Shown: piece by piece, positions 31,470 through 39,672 of the stretch | Layout of the letters: each line of letters begins with the position of its first letter | How positions within the stretch are numbered: the first letter of the stretch is position 1 | Virus record (IMG/VR): IMGVR_UViG_3300025096_000001 | Span: 64,001-128,000 of that record | DNA: 64,000 nucleotides | Source: a virus | Strand: one strand, 5' to 3' | Position numbers and translations under genes: made by a program | The notes under the pieces: generated by a model | Told to the model about the DNA's origin: nothing | What the model saw: the letters and a program-made list of their open reading frames with translations, nothing else | The model's database searches: none

Positions 31470-31928
31470 TTAGTTTACCGACGCCGTTGAATAAATAAAC
31501 CCACCAGCCTGCATTCTGGAAGTAACCTCTGCTCCTTGCAAACCGTTATCAGCGGCTCCCTCTAGAGCGTATGAATCTGCTGCTTGCATAGACAACTGTA
31601 TATCACCTGCTACTTCAAATTTAGCAGTGAAAGACTTACCGTCATCAGAAAGTCCCTCTGAAGGAGCCTCTTGCTGCTGACTACTTTCTGCTCCTCCCCC
31701 GAACCAATCTCCTATGCCAGCCTCAGCAGACTGTCCAACGCCTCCTGCGCCGGCCAGAGTGGCTGCCAGCGCCGCTCCAGTCCCAAGTTTCTTCAGCCAC
31801 TTTGGCATCGCTTCTTCTAATTCTTCTTCGGTGAGAATAATATTATTTTCTTTTAGATAAGCTAAAATTTGTTCTCTATGCTGATCTTCGGTTAAATATT
31901 GTCGCCAGTTTTCCATTAATAATTTCAT
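31470..31928 (-). CDS. Tagged internal-protein candidate with Gly/Ala-rich body
   Basis: 152 aa from the ATG after GGAGAAGG. Tag MKLLMENWRQYLTEDQ (L-T-E). Helices follow (HREQILAYLKENNI, EEELEEAMPKWLKKLG), then a Gly/Ala-rich hydrophobic stretch (TGAALAATLAGAGGVG) and a Ser/Gln/Glu-rich, possibly beta C-terminus. LEEAMPKWL could be a second protease-site region. No enzymatic motif. Confidence 0.6.
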   Translation of the reverse strand: MKLLMENWRQYLTEDQHREQILAYLKENNIILTEEELEEAMPKWLKKLGTGAALAATLAGAGGVGQSAEAGIGDWFGGGAESSQQQEAPSEGLSDDGKSFTAKFEVAGDIQLSMQAADSYALEGAADNGLQGAEVTSRMQAGGFIYSTASVN

Positions 31929-34324
31929 GATATAAACCTTCTCCAATTTCCTACAAGTTGTTCATTAATATCGTGAGTCCATCGCCCGGACATGTTATCC
32001 GCTTTAATTTGCGCAAGGGTTTTTCTAAAGTAAACAGTAAGATTATCCTCATCGTCCATTTCGCCCGTGACCAATTCTTTAAAAAGTTCTACACGTTCGG
32101 CGTTGTCGTCTGCGTCGACTTTAAACTGTATTTGCACAACTCTTTCTTCACCACTTCTAGTGACAGTATAATGAGCAATATCTAAATAATATTCAGTTCC
32201 AACTTCCTGTCTTGCGCTGGCTAACAAATTCGTTCTTAGAAGCAGCCTAAACTCGCGAGAATCTAAAAGCCTCTCTAGTATCTGCGGAGACATTTTCCAT
32301 TCTTCTGAGTCGTACTCAAAGCTGTAAGAGGCATATGATTCATAGCTGTTCTCATACTCCCCATCAGTTTCCACATCCCACTCATAAGAATCTATCTCGC
32401 CGTTCTCAATATCCATAGCTAGCTGTATATATTCGCCACCGACCATTTGACCTTCGCGCTTGAAGTATGTTGACAAAATTTCTTTCCATGCGTCATGCCG
32501 GTCATCGATTATAGAGTCAATTTTTTGACAAGCTTCATTGAACTCCTCTGGCATAACATAATAAGATTGTCCGCCTAATTCCGGGTGTTCAAGGTTTACA
32601 CGGCATGTCCAAAAAATAGTATCACCTTGGCGCCCCATATACGCGCCATCATTAAATAAATCACCATATATATCATTAATCGCATCTGCAGAATGTTGCA
32701 CAGACGGCCAAGCACTTGTGGGTAATACCTTCCAATCATCTTTATCCCATTCAATCACAACTTTAGCAGAACCTATGATATATAAACCTTCGCCGCCATC
32801 ATCCTCAACTTGAAAGTTAATTGTTGTAACGGCCGCTCTTCGATTCCATTCATCAATAATTTCTTGACATTGGTTTTCATATGATGTAGCAAGATCCCCG
32901 ATCAAATCGGCGTCTAAATTTTCTTCAGTTTCGGTGTTCTGCTTCATTGAACCTTCAACTTCTACACCCGGTCCAACAAGTTGGCGCATTAATGCTAAAC
33001 GACCTTCTTTGTTAGCAGTATCCTCATAAGAACCCCCAAATATCATAAATTTGCTGAGATCAATCATACCATCTTGTTTTGGCATATTTGCGATGACTTC
33101 TTCTTGATTTGATCTCGCCCAATTAGTAACTTGGTTAGCTAAACCGGGAATATCTGCGCCATATACACGTTTTTCAGGCATTCCAACATCTTGTCCATCA
33201 TCCCAGCGCGCTGGAGGCTCATCACCTTCGTAATATCTGACATGACGGACACGAATTCTAGAAACTGGCTCAATATCACCGCTAAATGAGCGTTTATCGT
33301 CGGCAAATACCTCACCTTCTTGAATTTCCTGCTCTGCACTGTCTATATTGCTCGTATTAGTGGCTGAGAGCAGGTCTTCCGTCATTACCACATAAGCAAC
33401 CGCCCCATGCCCTTGAGCCTCGGCTACAGCGCACTTATAGTACGATTGATAGGCACTTGCACGACTAGCTGGAGAATGACAAGAGGTAATCTCGTCAAAA
33501 TCGCTCATTCTGAGCACATCTATCGGATGTCGAGTGATAATAATGGAAAATTTGTCATTATCGAGGTTATTTATCTCTTTTTTGATGAATCCGGCGTTAT
33601 CTTTCCAATATTGGAAGTATTTTGTGGCTAATTCGGTTAAATTATAGCCAGCAGGTCCTACAACACCCGGATTTACGATGTATAAATATATCTGAGCGAG
33701 AATTCTGTCTAAATTCTCTGCTTCCTTCTCATCAAGCGCAGCGTTACGCATTTTTACTGTAACTTGGTGTGGTTGAGTAACTGGCTTACCAGTTGGGAGT
33801 TTATACCCTGAATCGCCGATACCAGCCAAGTGATCATAGACTTTTTGGTATAATTCGTCCTTTTTTCTGCTTAAATCGGCTATTTTTTTGAATAATTTGC
33901 CAATTTTCATCTGAATCTTCTTAGTTTTCTTCTTTTCGGGTTGTCCTTGGGTCATACCGATCAAAGTATTCATCAAATCATCGGCTGTGGCGGTGTTTCG
34001 CTCAGCAAAGACCATGCCTTTATCCCAATCTACATCATACTCTTGAGATTTGAAGAATTTTGCAAACTTTCCAAGTTCTGTACCCGGATCAATGGTTGGA
34101 AAAGGAATGATTGCACGCATCTTACCACCAAAAAGGTCATTTAGAGGCAGTTCTGCTGGATCAAGGTCATCTAATACGTCCTCAATCACCAACATTTCAT
34201 TATCGGTGATTTCTCGGAGCACTTTTTCATTAAATTCATATAAATCTACTACTTTCGGATCCGAAATATCGATATTTTCTAGTAATTTGACTGCTTTTAG
34301 CAGAATTTGTTCATCATTTAGCAT
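31925..34324 (-). CDS. Large virion-associated hypothetical protein
   Basis: 799 aa. Lysine-rich region near 130 (EKKKTKKIQMKIGKLFKK). A conserved-looking block SIIITRHPIDVLRMSDFD then ITSCHSPASRASAYQSYYKC and GHGAVAYVVM has His, Cys and Arg residues that look catalytic but fit no family I can name. The C-terminal half is acidic and beta-rich. It ends VGNWRRFIS, similar to the ENWR tag but at the C-terminus. Coupled to the tagged gene downstream by ATGA. Confidence 0.65.
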   Translation of the reverse strand: MLNDEQILLKAVKLLENIDISDPKVVDLYEFNEKVLREITDNEMLVIEDVLDDLDPAELPLNDLFGGKMRAIIPFPTIDPGTELGKFAKFFKSQEYDVDWDKGMVFAERNTATADDLMNTLIGMTQGQPEKKKTKKIQMKIGKLFKKIADLSRKKDELYQKVYDHLAGIGDSGYKLPTGKPVTQPHQVTVKMRNAALDEKEAENLDRILAQIYLYIVNPGVVGPAGYNLTELATKYFQYWKDNAGFIKKEINNLDNDKFSIIITRHPIDVLRMSDFDEITSCHSPASRASAYQSYYKCAVAEAQGHGAVAYVVMTEDLLSATNTSNIDSAEQEIQEGEVFADDKRSFSGDIEPVSRIRVRHVRYYEGDEPPARWDDGQDVGMPEKRVYGADIPGLANQVTNWARSNQEEVIANMPKQDGMIDLSKFMIFGGSYEDTANKEGRLALMRQLVGPGVEVEGSMKQNTETEENLDADLIGDLATSYENQCQEIIDEWNRRAAVTTINFQVEDDGGEGLYIIGSAKVVIEWDKDDWKVLPTSAWPSVQHSADAINDIYGDLFNDGAYMGRQGDTIFWTCRVNLEHPELGGQSYYVMPEEFNEACQKIDSIIDDRHDAWKEILSTYFKREGQMVGGEYIQLAMDIENGEIDSYEWDVETDGEYENSYESYASYSFEYDSEEWKMSPQILERLLDSREFRLLLRTNLLASARQEVGTEYYLDIAHYTVTRSGEERVVQIQFKVDADDNAERVELFKELVTGEMDDEDNLTVYFRKTLAQIKADNMSGRWTHDINEQLVGNWRRFIS

Positions 34325-34766
34325 TTTTTGACATCTCTATAGCTTTCTCTAATAAATAGATCGGAATTTCACTATTGGTAATGTCTTTTATCTCATCAAT
34401 ACTGGCCCATCGCCAGTCATCATGCTCAATCTCGCCGGTTTCTGGGTTTTCATTGTCGACGTCGACTTCTCCGGACCACTGGGTGGTTAAAAAATAGTAT
34501 TTCTTGGGCTTTGGTTTACCTAAAAAAACTAAATCAGCGATATCGCAAGTTAAATTGGCTTCTTCTTTGAGTTCGCGAACTGCACCAGCCTCGATCGAGC
34601 CATCCTTAGTATCAATATGACCCCCTGGCATTGTCCACTGACCGGCACGTTTATCAATATCAGATCTCCGAATGATCAAAAATCGTTGTTTATCATCTAA
34701 ACAAACAACGACTCCAACTGTTTTCAGTTCCGATTCATCAAGAAAAGTGATCCACTTACGATTCAT
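34314..34766 (-). CDS. Nudix hydrolase
   Basis: 150 aa. The Nudix box is complete: GGHIDTKDGSIEAGAVRELKEEANL (shown here as GGHID.. E-A-G-A-V-REL-K-EE). LKTVGVVVCLDDKQRFLIIRRS is the first strand pair. Likely hydrolyses a nucleoside diphosphate derivative; specificity unknown. Overlaps both neighbours. Confidence 0.88.
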   Translation of the reverse strand: MNRKWITFLDESELKTVGVVVCLDDKQRFLIIRRSDIDKRAGQWTMPGGHIDTKDGSIEAGAVRELKEEANLTCDIADLVFLGKPKPKKYYFLTTQWSGEVDVDNENPETGEIEHDDWRWASIDEIKDITNSEIPIYLLEKAIEMSKNAK

Positions 34767-35515
34767 CTACATGCTCTTGGGTTATCCGGCAAACTGTTAC
34801 ATAGAGCAGCTAAAGCTAGGTCTATATTTAGATTTTGAATCGGAGAAACCCATATAATGTTTTCTTGCACTTGTAAAGTCGGCCGGCCTTCTACATCCAC
34901 AGCCCATAAAACCCCAATAATCCTCCCATCAGGATCATATATCACTGAACCACTACAACCAAACCACCCATATGTGTGCAAAATTATTTGCCGGCCGGCC
35001 TCGGGATGAGTTTCAAACCCTGCGACATGTCCTCTAAAACTCATAAGACTGTGCCATGATGGATATCCAGAATATGTTATACTTTGGCCAACATCGACCA
35101 ACGCCGGTCTCGGTCTCCACCTCATAGGTTCGGCATATTTGAAATGAGTTGGAACATATAACAACGACATGTCGTTTAAGGGGTCCTTGTAAACTAATAC
35201 TCCCCATTCCTGTTCGGTCTCTGTAGATAATAAATAAGCTTGGCCAATTGCTCCATCCGCAACATGGTGTGCTGTTAATACAAGATGTAGTCCTCGATAT
35301 TTAATTAAGCTTCCCGTTCCATGACCTTGGTGCGTTACAACTCTAACAGAGGCATTTCGGACTCTTCTCTCATTTGAACTAAGTGAATTACTGATTTGTG
35401 TAGTGGCGTTGACACCGGCTGTCTCAGTCTCAGTGGCAGTAATCGTATCCGGCTCGATCGCTCCTGCCGGACCAGCAAATAATAGTGCAAGAGCACATAA
35501 TAGTATCTTTTTCAT
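34763..35515 (-). CDS. Secreted trypsin-like serine protease
   Basis: 250 aa. Sec signal peptide (KKILLCALALLFAGPAGA). Catalytic triad: His84 in LVLTAHHVAD, Asp115 in DPLNDMSLLY, Ser188 in FGCSGSVIYD. A Thr-rich linker (TITATETETAG) follows the signal. DegP/HtrA-like chymotrypsin fold without a visible PDZ domain. Acts in the periplasm or outside the cell. The start overlaps the tiny membrane-protein gene upstream (ATGA). Confidence 0.85.
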   Translation of the reverse strand: MKKILLCALALLFAGPAGAIEPDTITATETETAGVNATTQISNSLSSNERRVRNASVRVVTHQGHGTGSLIKYRGLHLVLTAHHVADGAIGQAYLLSTETEQEWGVLVYKDPLNDMSLLYVPTHFKYAEPMRWRPRPALVDVGQSITYSGYPSWHSLMSFRGHVAGFETHPEAGRQIILHTYGWFGCSGSVIYDPDGRIIGVLWAVDVEGRPTLQVQENIIWVSPIQNLNIDLALAALCNSLPDNPRACR

Positions 35516-35676
35516 TCCTGTTCTCCTTTAATAAATAAAAATCTTGTACTTAACAAGGTAATATTTATGATTGACAACGACGACAGGTATGTATCTCTGT
35601 AGCCAACGCCTATACCAAAAAGAATGACATTTAAAAATATTGCTATTTTACATATGTTGGTTATAACATCATTCAA
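35512..35676 (-). CDS. Tiny membrane protein with TTG start
   Basis: 54 aa. The TTG is preceded by GAGGGATTATT, and the stop overlaps the protease ATG (ATGA), supporting reality. One TM segment (KIAIFLNVILFGIGVGY) and a second hydrophobic stretch (LSIINITLLSTRFLF). Function unknown. Confidence 0.5.
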   Translation of the reverse strand: MNDVITNICKIAIFLNVILFGIGVGYRDTYLSSLSIINITLLSTRFLFIKGEQE

Positions 35677-35706
35677 AATAATCCCTCAAATTATATAGGG
35701 CTGATA

Positions 35707-35937
35707 TTAGCTATTTGATACAATTTCTATTGAGCCAGCCCCAAAGGATTCTATTTTCTTTGTTTTAAATACATAAACGTCGACTTCTGGAAACATCAAG
35801 ATCTGGTTATCAGTAGGGTGTCCCACGACAACACCATACAGTATTTCCTCTGCTGTACCCCCATCCCAAAAACGATGATATTTTATTTTGACGAGATCCC
35901 CTCTCTTTATAGTCCAGTGAATCTCATGTACTGACAT
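35707..35937 (-). CDS. SH3/KOW-like array-family protein
   Basis: 76 aa. IKRGDLVKIKYHRFWDGG, then YGVVVGHP and a beta-rich remainder ending IEIVSNS, matching the xGDLV...GVVV...EIV plan of the family. Overlaps the upstream gene by 14 nt. Confidence 0.7.
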   Translation of the reverse strand: MSVHEIHWTIKRGDLVKIKYHRFWDGGTAEEILYGVVVGHPTDNQILMFPEVDVYVFKTKKIESFGAGSIEIVSNS

Positions 35938-36358
35938 TAATTTGTTCTTTCATCCAAGCTTGGGCCGCCTCATAGCTGTCAAAAGGATCAGATAAGCCTG
36001 CAACATAGTTGCTTGTGGCGGCCTCAAGTGCCGCCCATTGCCACTTCCAGCCAGATTGTTTACAATATATGAGGCCTCCAACACACCTTCTACCCTCAAT
36101 ACCGATTTTCTTTCTTCGTAAAAACTTTGCCAAAACTCGATTTTTTTCCGTTGTAAATTTTTTCTCAACTGTATCTTCTTTAACGCGTGTTTGGCTTTCG
36201 TCAGCATTGAGCACAAGATAATCCGACTTTGTTTCGTTAATAGATTTAAAGTGTGCTATAGCATCATGTTTTTCTCCTTCAAAATAAAACGATTGTATCG
36301 GTGCCTTAGCTCGATTTCCGTTTTTAAAAATTTTGTATACATTCCAATTAAAATTCAT
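35924..36358 (-). CDS. Hypothetical protein
   Basis: 144 aa. Begins NFNWNVYKIFKNGNRAKAPI, resembling phage proteins whose N-terminus mimics a beta-strand/helix motif; basic middle (EKNRVLAKFLRRKKIG), C-terminal AALEAATSNYVAGLSDPFDS. The last 14 nt also encode the start of the next gene. No function recognised. Confidence 0.55.
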   Translation of the reverse strand: MNFNWNVYKIFKNGNRAKAPIQSFYFEGEKHDAIAHFKSINETKSDYLVLNADESQTRVKEDTVEKKFTTEKNRVLAKFLRRKKIGIEGRRCVGGLIYCKQSGWKWQWAALEAATSNYVAGLSDPFDSYEAAQAWMKEQINVST

Positions 36359-36641
36359 GTTTATCCTCTTCTGGTGAATAGATTGTAAGGGTTCCTACTG
36401 CGATGGAAAGCTTAAGGCCCTCTTCTTCTACGTGACTTAACATATTTATGTCATCCGGTGTTGGGCCGGTTTTGTTTTTGTTTTTGATCCATTTGACGTG
36501 CCAAAAATATATATCATCCATAAACATGTCAATGCGACGTTCTCGACGCACCATCACTCCAACGAGACCGGTTTCTTCATCAACTATCAAGTCACCTACT
36601 TTTATTATAACATGATCCATCAATTCTTGCAAGTATTCCAT
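36348..36641 (-). CDS. SH3/KOW-like array-family protein
   Basis: 97 aa (an internal ATG at codon 8 could be the start). HVIIKVGDLIVDEETGLVGVMVRRERR then IYFWHVKWIKN: VGDLI opening, GVMV second strand and a V-x-W strand, as in the array. Longer than most members. Confidence 0.7.
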   Translation of the reverse strand: MEYLQELMDHVIIKVGDLIVDEETGLVGVMVRRERRIDMFMDDIYFWHVKWIKNKNKTGPTPDDINMLSHVEEEGLKLSIAVGTLTIYSPEEDKHEF

Positions 36642-36644
36642 GGC

Positions 36645-36911
36645 TCATTTATCAACTCTTTTTAATAGTTCAAAAGTGCCAGCCCGGATCATATTATAAA
36701 GGCCACCCTCAGTATAAGGAATACACCTTTTATTGTCTTTGTCACCTCCTCCGGTCCAATATATGTCCCATGCCCACAAGTTAACCAAATCGTACTCGTT
36801 AGGGAGAGGCTCACTCTGTTCAGGTAAAATAAGCCATCTACGAGTTAAAAGCCCAATTTCGCCGGTAACTCGATCAAGTAATATATCGCCCACTTGAAGT
36901 ATAATGTCCAC
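36645..36911 (-). CDS. SH3/KOW-like array-family protein
   Basis: 88 aa, GTG start. MDIILQVGDILLDRVTGEIG then LLTRRW, WAWDIYWTGG; same plan as its neighbour, with which it shares LxDxxTGxxGxxxRR, so the two look like a tandem duplication. Confidence 0.65.
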   Translation of the reverse strand: MDIILQVGDILLDRVTGEIGLLTRRWLILPEQSEPLPNEYDLVNLWAWDIYWTGGGDKDNKRCIPYTEGGLYNMIRAGTFELLKRVDK

Positions 36912-36929
36912 ATACTATATAGGCACATG

Positions 36930-37307
36930 CTATTGAGTCAGTGACTGTCGTATTCTTTGTGCACGGATACAGGCAATAATATGTTCTTCTATTGTACGAT
37001 CGGGAGAAATATCAGTGTTTATTATGCATACATTATTTGGAAGAATTATGGTCGGAATCGCCCGGGCAGTCGACTCAGCGGCCGCCGGGTCAGCATCAGG
37101 TGGTGTGTGTGTTTGGGATGGCGCCCGGTATACCTGTTCGCGCGAAATTTCTTCGGTAAATTTTTCCGTGTCAGTGTCGGTACCAACCGCAGTGTTGTCA
37201 ACAGTTAGAGAACCAGCGGCCGCCGCATTAGCCCCCACATCATTGGCCACACCGTAAACAGCAGCGCTGCCGGCTATCACCGCCAACACAAAATAATACT
37301 TTATCAT
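36930..37307 (-). CDS. Secreted low-complexity protein
   Basis: 125 aa from the ATG after ACGAGGTTCTGTG. Sec-type signal (IKYYFVLAVIAGSAAVYGVA), then Ala/Thr/Asp/Pro-rich sequence with no domain. Two cysteines near the end (NNVCIINTD, IIACIRA). The longer frame upstream lacks a start signal. CTATTTATTG lies upstream. Function unknown. Confidence 0.6.
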   Translation of the reverse strand: MIKYYFVLAVIAGSAAVYGVANDVGANAAAAGSLTVDNTAVGTDTDTEKFTEEISREQVYRAPSQTHTPPDADPAAAESTARAIPTIILPNNVCIINTDISPDRTIEEHIIACIRAQRIRQSLTQ

Positions 37308-37360
37308 CACAGAACCTCGTTTTAATAGCAATAAATAGTTGATGTTGTACCCAATGCCTT

Positions 37361-37561
37361 TTATGAATTTACAACTTTGTAGTGACCACCGTTCGACCAC
37401 ACAACCCAGTGGTTTTTGCCGATTTTAGGATATTTAACATACATCATATTGGTCTGCTCATCGATCGTCAGTACAAAGCCCAAAGAACGATCTTTGCGAT
37501 AACTGTCTTTGACCCAAGAGCCAATGACGGCATCAGTAAATGGTGGTTTTTTAAAAAACAT
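37361..37561 (-). CDS. SH3/KOW-like array-family protein
   Basis: 66 aa from the ATG overlapping the upstream stop (TGATG). AVIGSWVKDSYRKDRSLGFV, NHWVVWSNGGHYKVVNS: the V-x-W-S-N-G-G strand and terminal VVNS fit the family, the N-terminal GDLV is replaced by GSWV. Confidence 0.6.
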   Translation of the reverse strand: MFFKKPPFTDAVIGSWVKDSYRKDRSLGFVLTIDEQTNMMYVKYPKIGKNHWVVWSNGGHYKVVNS

Positions 37562-37830
37562 CAAACCTTGATTCTATCGATAATATACGGATGGTGGTAT
37601 GACAAATCTTTATATAACTTCTTTATAACCTTTTTAGCAACTTCCCCGATATCAGCCTTAATGTCCTTAGACTTAAGCGCTTTTGCAAGCTCATCTTCTA
37701 AGATTTTGCGCAAGTCAGTCTTGATTCTTTTATCAAGTTCGGTGCCGATCATTTTCTTAATATCAGACTTGTCCTCAGAGGACAGGGTTTCATTAAGTAT
37801 GGCGGCAATTGTGGTTTTGTTAAGAAGCAT
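37561..37830 (-). CDS. Helical hypothetical protein
   Basis: 89 aa, Lys/Glu/Ile-rich amphipathic helices (SSEDKSDIKKMIGTELDKRI, LEDELAKALKSKDIKADI). No motif recognised. Between two array-type genes, with which it is translationally coupled. Confidence 0.55.
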   Translation of the reverse strand: MLLNKTTIAAILNETLSSEDKSDIKKMIGTELDKRIKTDLRKILEDELAKALKSKDIKADIGEVAKKVIKKLYKDLSYHHPYIIDRIKV

Positions 37831-37837
37831 AATGTAA

Positions 37838-38065
37838 TTAGTCGACTTTTCTATTATACACCAAATCTAAATTATTTGCAAGGTGTTCTGAGAAAATATT
37901 ATCGTTAAACCAAAAAACTACATACCTGGGAAAGTGTTGCCCCGTGAAAACTTCCTTGATGACACCCATCCGCCGATTCGTCACGATCAAATCCAAATGG
38001 CCAGTTCTATAATATACCAGATCACCCACATCATAGTGGATTAAACCATACACAGTATGTGACAT
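37838..38065 (-). CDS. SH3/KOW-like array-family protein
   Basis: 75 aa from the ATG 11 nt after AAGGGGG (a GTG eight codons earlier is possible). HYDVGDLVYYRTGHLDLIV, RRMGVIKEVF, RYVVFWFNDN..: VGDLV opening, GVI strand and VVFW strand. Confidence 0.7.
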   Translation of the reverse strand: MSHTVYGLIHYDVGDLVYYRTGHLDLIVTNRRMGVIKEVFTGQHFPRYVVFWFNDNIFSEHLANNLDLVYNRKVD

Positions 38066-38081
38066 ATAATACGACGCCCCC

Positions 38082-38378
38082 TTATCCACGCATTAGAGAA
38101 ACATCCACGTTCTCCACTTTAATTAGGTGGTCCCCATTAAACATGCCCCGGGTAAATGCACTTAAAGGGTGATTCGTCCAAACTACCATGTATTCGCGGT
38201 TAACGTACGCCTCCACGATTATGCCAATATACTTGCCAAAGTCGACTGTGGACATTGTTAGGCTATACCTAAAGTCTGGTGACAGTGTTACTAAGTCACC
38301 TACCTCAAACGCACGTACCAAAACACGCGTGTCTTGCGTTTTACTGCTGCCCATACAATATATATGAAGCAATGCCAC
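38082..38378 (-). CDS. SH3/KOW-like array-family protein
   Basis: 98 aa from GTG; an ATG at codon 9 is possible. AFEVGDLVTLSPDFRYSLTM, YIGIIVEAYV, EYMVVWTNH, GDHLIKVENV: full family plan. The GTG with its GAG site lies inside a tandem 21-bp repeat (38372-38412), so the start signal is duplicated. Confidence 0.7.
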   Translation of the reverse strand: MALLHIYCMGSSKTQDTRVLVRAFEVGDLVTLSPDFRYSLTMSTVDFGKYIGIIVEAYVNREYMVVWTNHPLSAFTRGMFNGDHLIKVENVDVSLMRG

Positions 38379-38412
38379 AATTGCTCAATAGCATGCCACA
38401 ATTGCTCAATAG
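38372..38412. repeat. Tandem direct repeat of 21 bp (2 copies)
   Basis: ATGCCACAATTGCTCAATAG occurs twice, the copies separated by one base. On the coding strand each copy contains GAGCAATTGTGG, a ribosome site plus GTG; the first copy on that strand also contains the stop codon of the zinc-ribbon gene. Confidence 0.85.
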
Positions 38413-38630
38413 TATATTTCTACTTTCCCGTCGGGCCTTCGCTCAACGCGGCCTTCCCACATGCATATCTTAATGTTTAGCGAGTCTCCGGGTTCGAACA
38501 CTCTGGTTACCATAGGTCCGTTAGAGCAACTAGCGATACCGGTCGCCTGCGTGCAACTCCAACGGATCCTCGATCCACACAACGGACACAAGTACACGGC
38601 AACTGGTGGTATTACTATTCTCTCGCTCAT
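38406..38630 (-). CDS. Small zinc-ribbon protein
   Basis: 74 aa. VYLCPLCGSRIRWSC then GIASCSNG gives CxxC and two more cysteines, a zinc-ribbon pattern; EPGDSLNIKI follows. The ATG comes 3 nt after CTATTTATTGT with no clear Shine-Dalgarno site. Nucleic-acid or protein binding likely. Confidence 0.6.
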   Translation of the reverse strand: MSERIVIPPVAVYLCPLCGSRIRWSCTQATGIASCSNGPMVTRVFEPGDSLNIKICMWEGRVERRPDGKVEIYY

Positions 38631-38639
38631 ACAATAAAT

Positions 38640-39552
38640 AGTGCGGCGGTAATCTCACATTTATTTCAGGGATAATTTTTAGGAACGAAAATCTCAGAAA
38701 TTTAGCAGCGATCGAGAGAACGACCTATACCCGACCGCATGGTAACACAGGTTACAAGGACATATATTCCGGGTAGGGGGGAGGGGGGGTATGGTGCTTT
38801 CAAACTGGGTTTTCGTGTCGCATATATTGTGTATTAAATGTGACAGCGCAGTGAATGTCAAAAGAATGTCAACAAACCACATGTGAATGTTAATTATTTG
38901 TCAACACTATCGGGGTATCCTCTAACAGTATAGTGTAACATACATATATATAACATAGATAGACACACCCCCCAATAAGCAAGGTTGCAAGCGGTGTTTG
39001 CTGATACATCATATGTTTCATGTATTATTTTCTTTACTCTCGGCCATTTTCTCCGTGACTGTCGCATATTATTCCTCTCCCTATAAGGCAAACGTTAACT
39101 AAGTGCCTGTAATCATTAAGTATTTTATTTTATGTATCTCGCTGAAACATCTGTAACATCCAAATGTATACACACAATTGCGCCTGTCGCATTTGTAACA
39201 CATTAATGTTACAGATATACGAATGTTTAACGTACGTCGCGCCGCATGCTATCGATCATTAATGTATTTTATGCTACGAATAGTTTAACGCACCCCCCCG
39301 CAATGCTGTCACATATTGTATACACTTGTATACATGTGTCACAAATAAATGTATCACATGTGACAGACGGCGCGCGCATGCGGCCGCAATGCCGGACAAT
39401 TATTGACTTGACATCAAAAATATGTTGACGATTCGTTCTGCATGTGTATACTAAGCCCCACCGCATGTGAACGACAGAAACAAAACATATACTAACACAT
39501 GCATAAAATAATATGCGTAACAAAGTTTAGCGCACTACCACCACCCATAACA
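38640..39552. promoter_or_regulatory. Repeat-rich regulatory/origin-like region
   Basis: About 900 bp with one small gene. It contains: GTAAC-ACAG-GTTAC (38742-38755); TGTAACA-N6-TGTTACA (39194-39213); two TTGTATACA direct repeats flanked by TGTCACA and GTGTCACA (39307-39343); ATCACATGTGACA (39353-39365); and a G-tract (38771-38789, three runs of at least 3 G). A plus-strand promoter-like set (TTGACA 39409, TTGACG 39424, TATACT near 39446) and minus-strand TTGACA boxes near 38859-38907 point outward. Replication origin or master control region are the leading ideas. Confidence 0.5.
38894..39067 (-). CDS. Small membrane protein
   Basis: 57 aa from the ATG behind GGGAGAGGAATAAT. Basic N-terminus (MRQSRRKWPRVKKII) and one TM segment (LAYWGVCLSMLYICML). 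The only credible CDS within the repeat-rich region. Function unknown. Confidence 0.5.
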   Translation of the reverse strand: MRQSRRKWPRVKKIIHETYDVSANTACNLAYWGVCLSMLYICMLHYTVRGYPDSVDK

Positions 39553-39672
39553 TTAAAATGCTCCTAACACAGTGTCTTTAACAGTGATACACACTGGTAC
39601 TATACTTTCTCTATTTTCCCATATACATATAATACCAATAACTATAAGTATATTTTTTATGATTCTCGACAT
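39553..39672 (-). CDS. Tiny membrane protein
   Basis: 39 aa; ATG preceded by AGAGGTAAAATC inside the end of the upstream array gene. RIIKNILIVIGIICIW is a single TM helix; a polar tail follows. Last gene of its operon. Confidence 0.55.
   Translation of the reverse strand: MSRIIKNILIVIGIICIWENRESIVPVCITVKDTVLGAF

Noticed and set aside
38694-38882. ORF of 62 codons in the regulatory region
   Set aside because: It begins inside a TTGACA promoter box, lacks a ribosome site and has no protein-like pattern.
39269-39523. ORF of 84 codons, Cys-rich
   Set aside because: It runs through the inverted repeats, has no ribosome site, and its composition follows the TGTCACA-type repeats.
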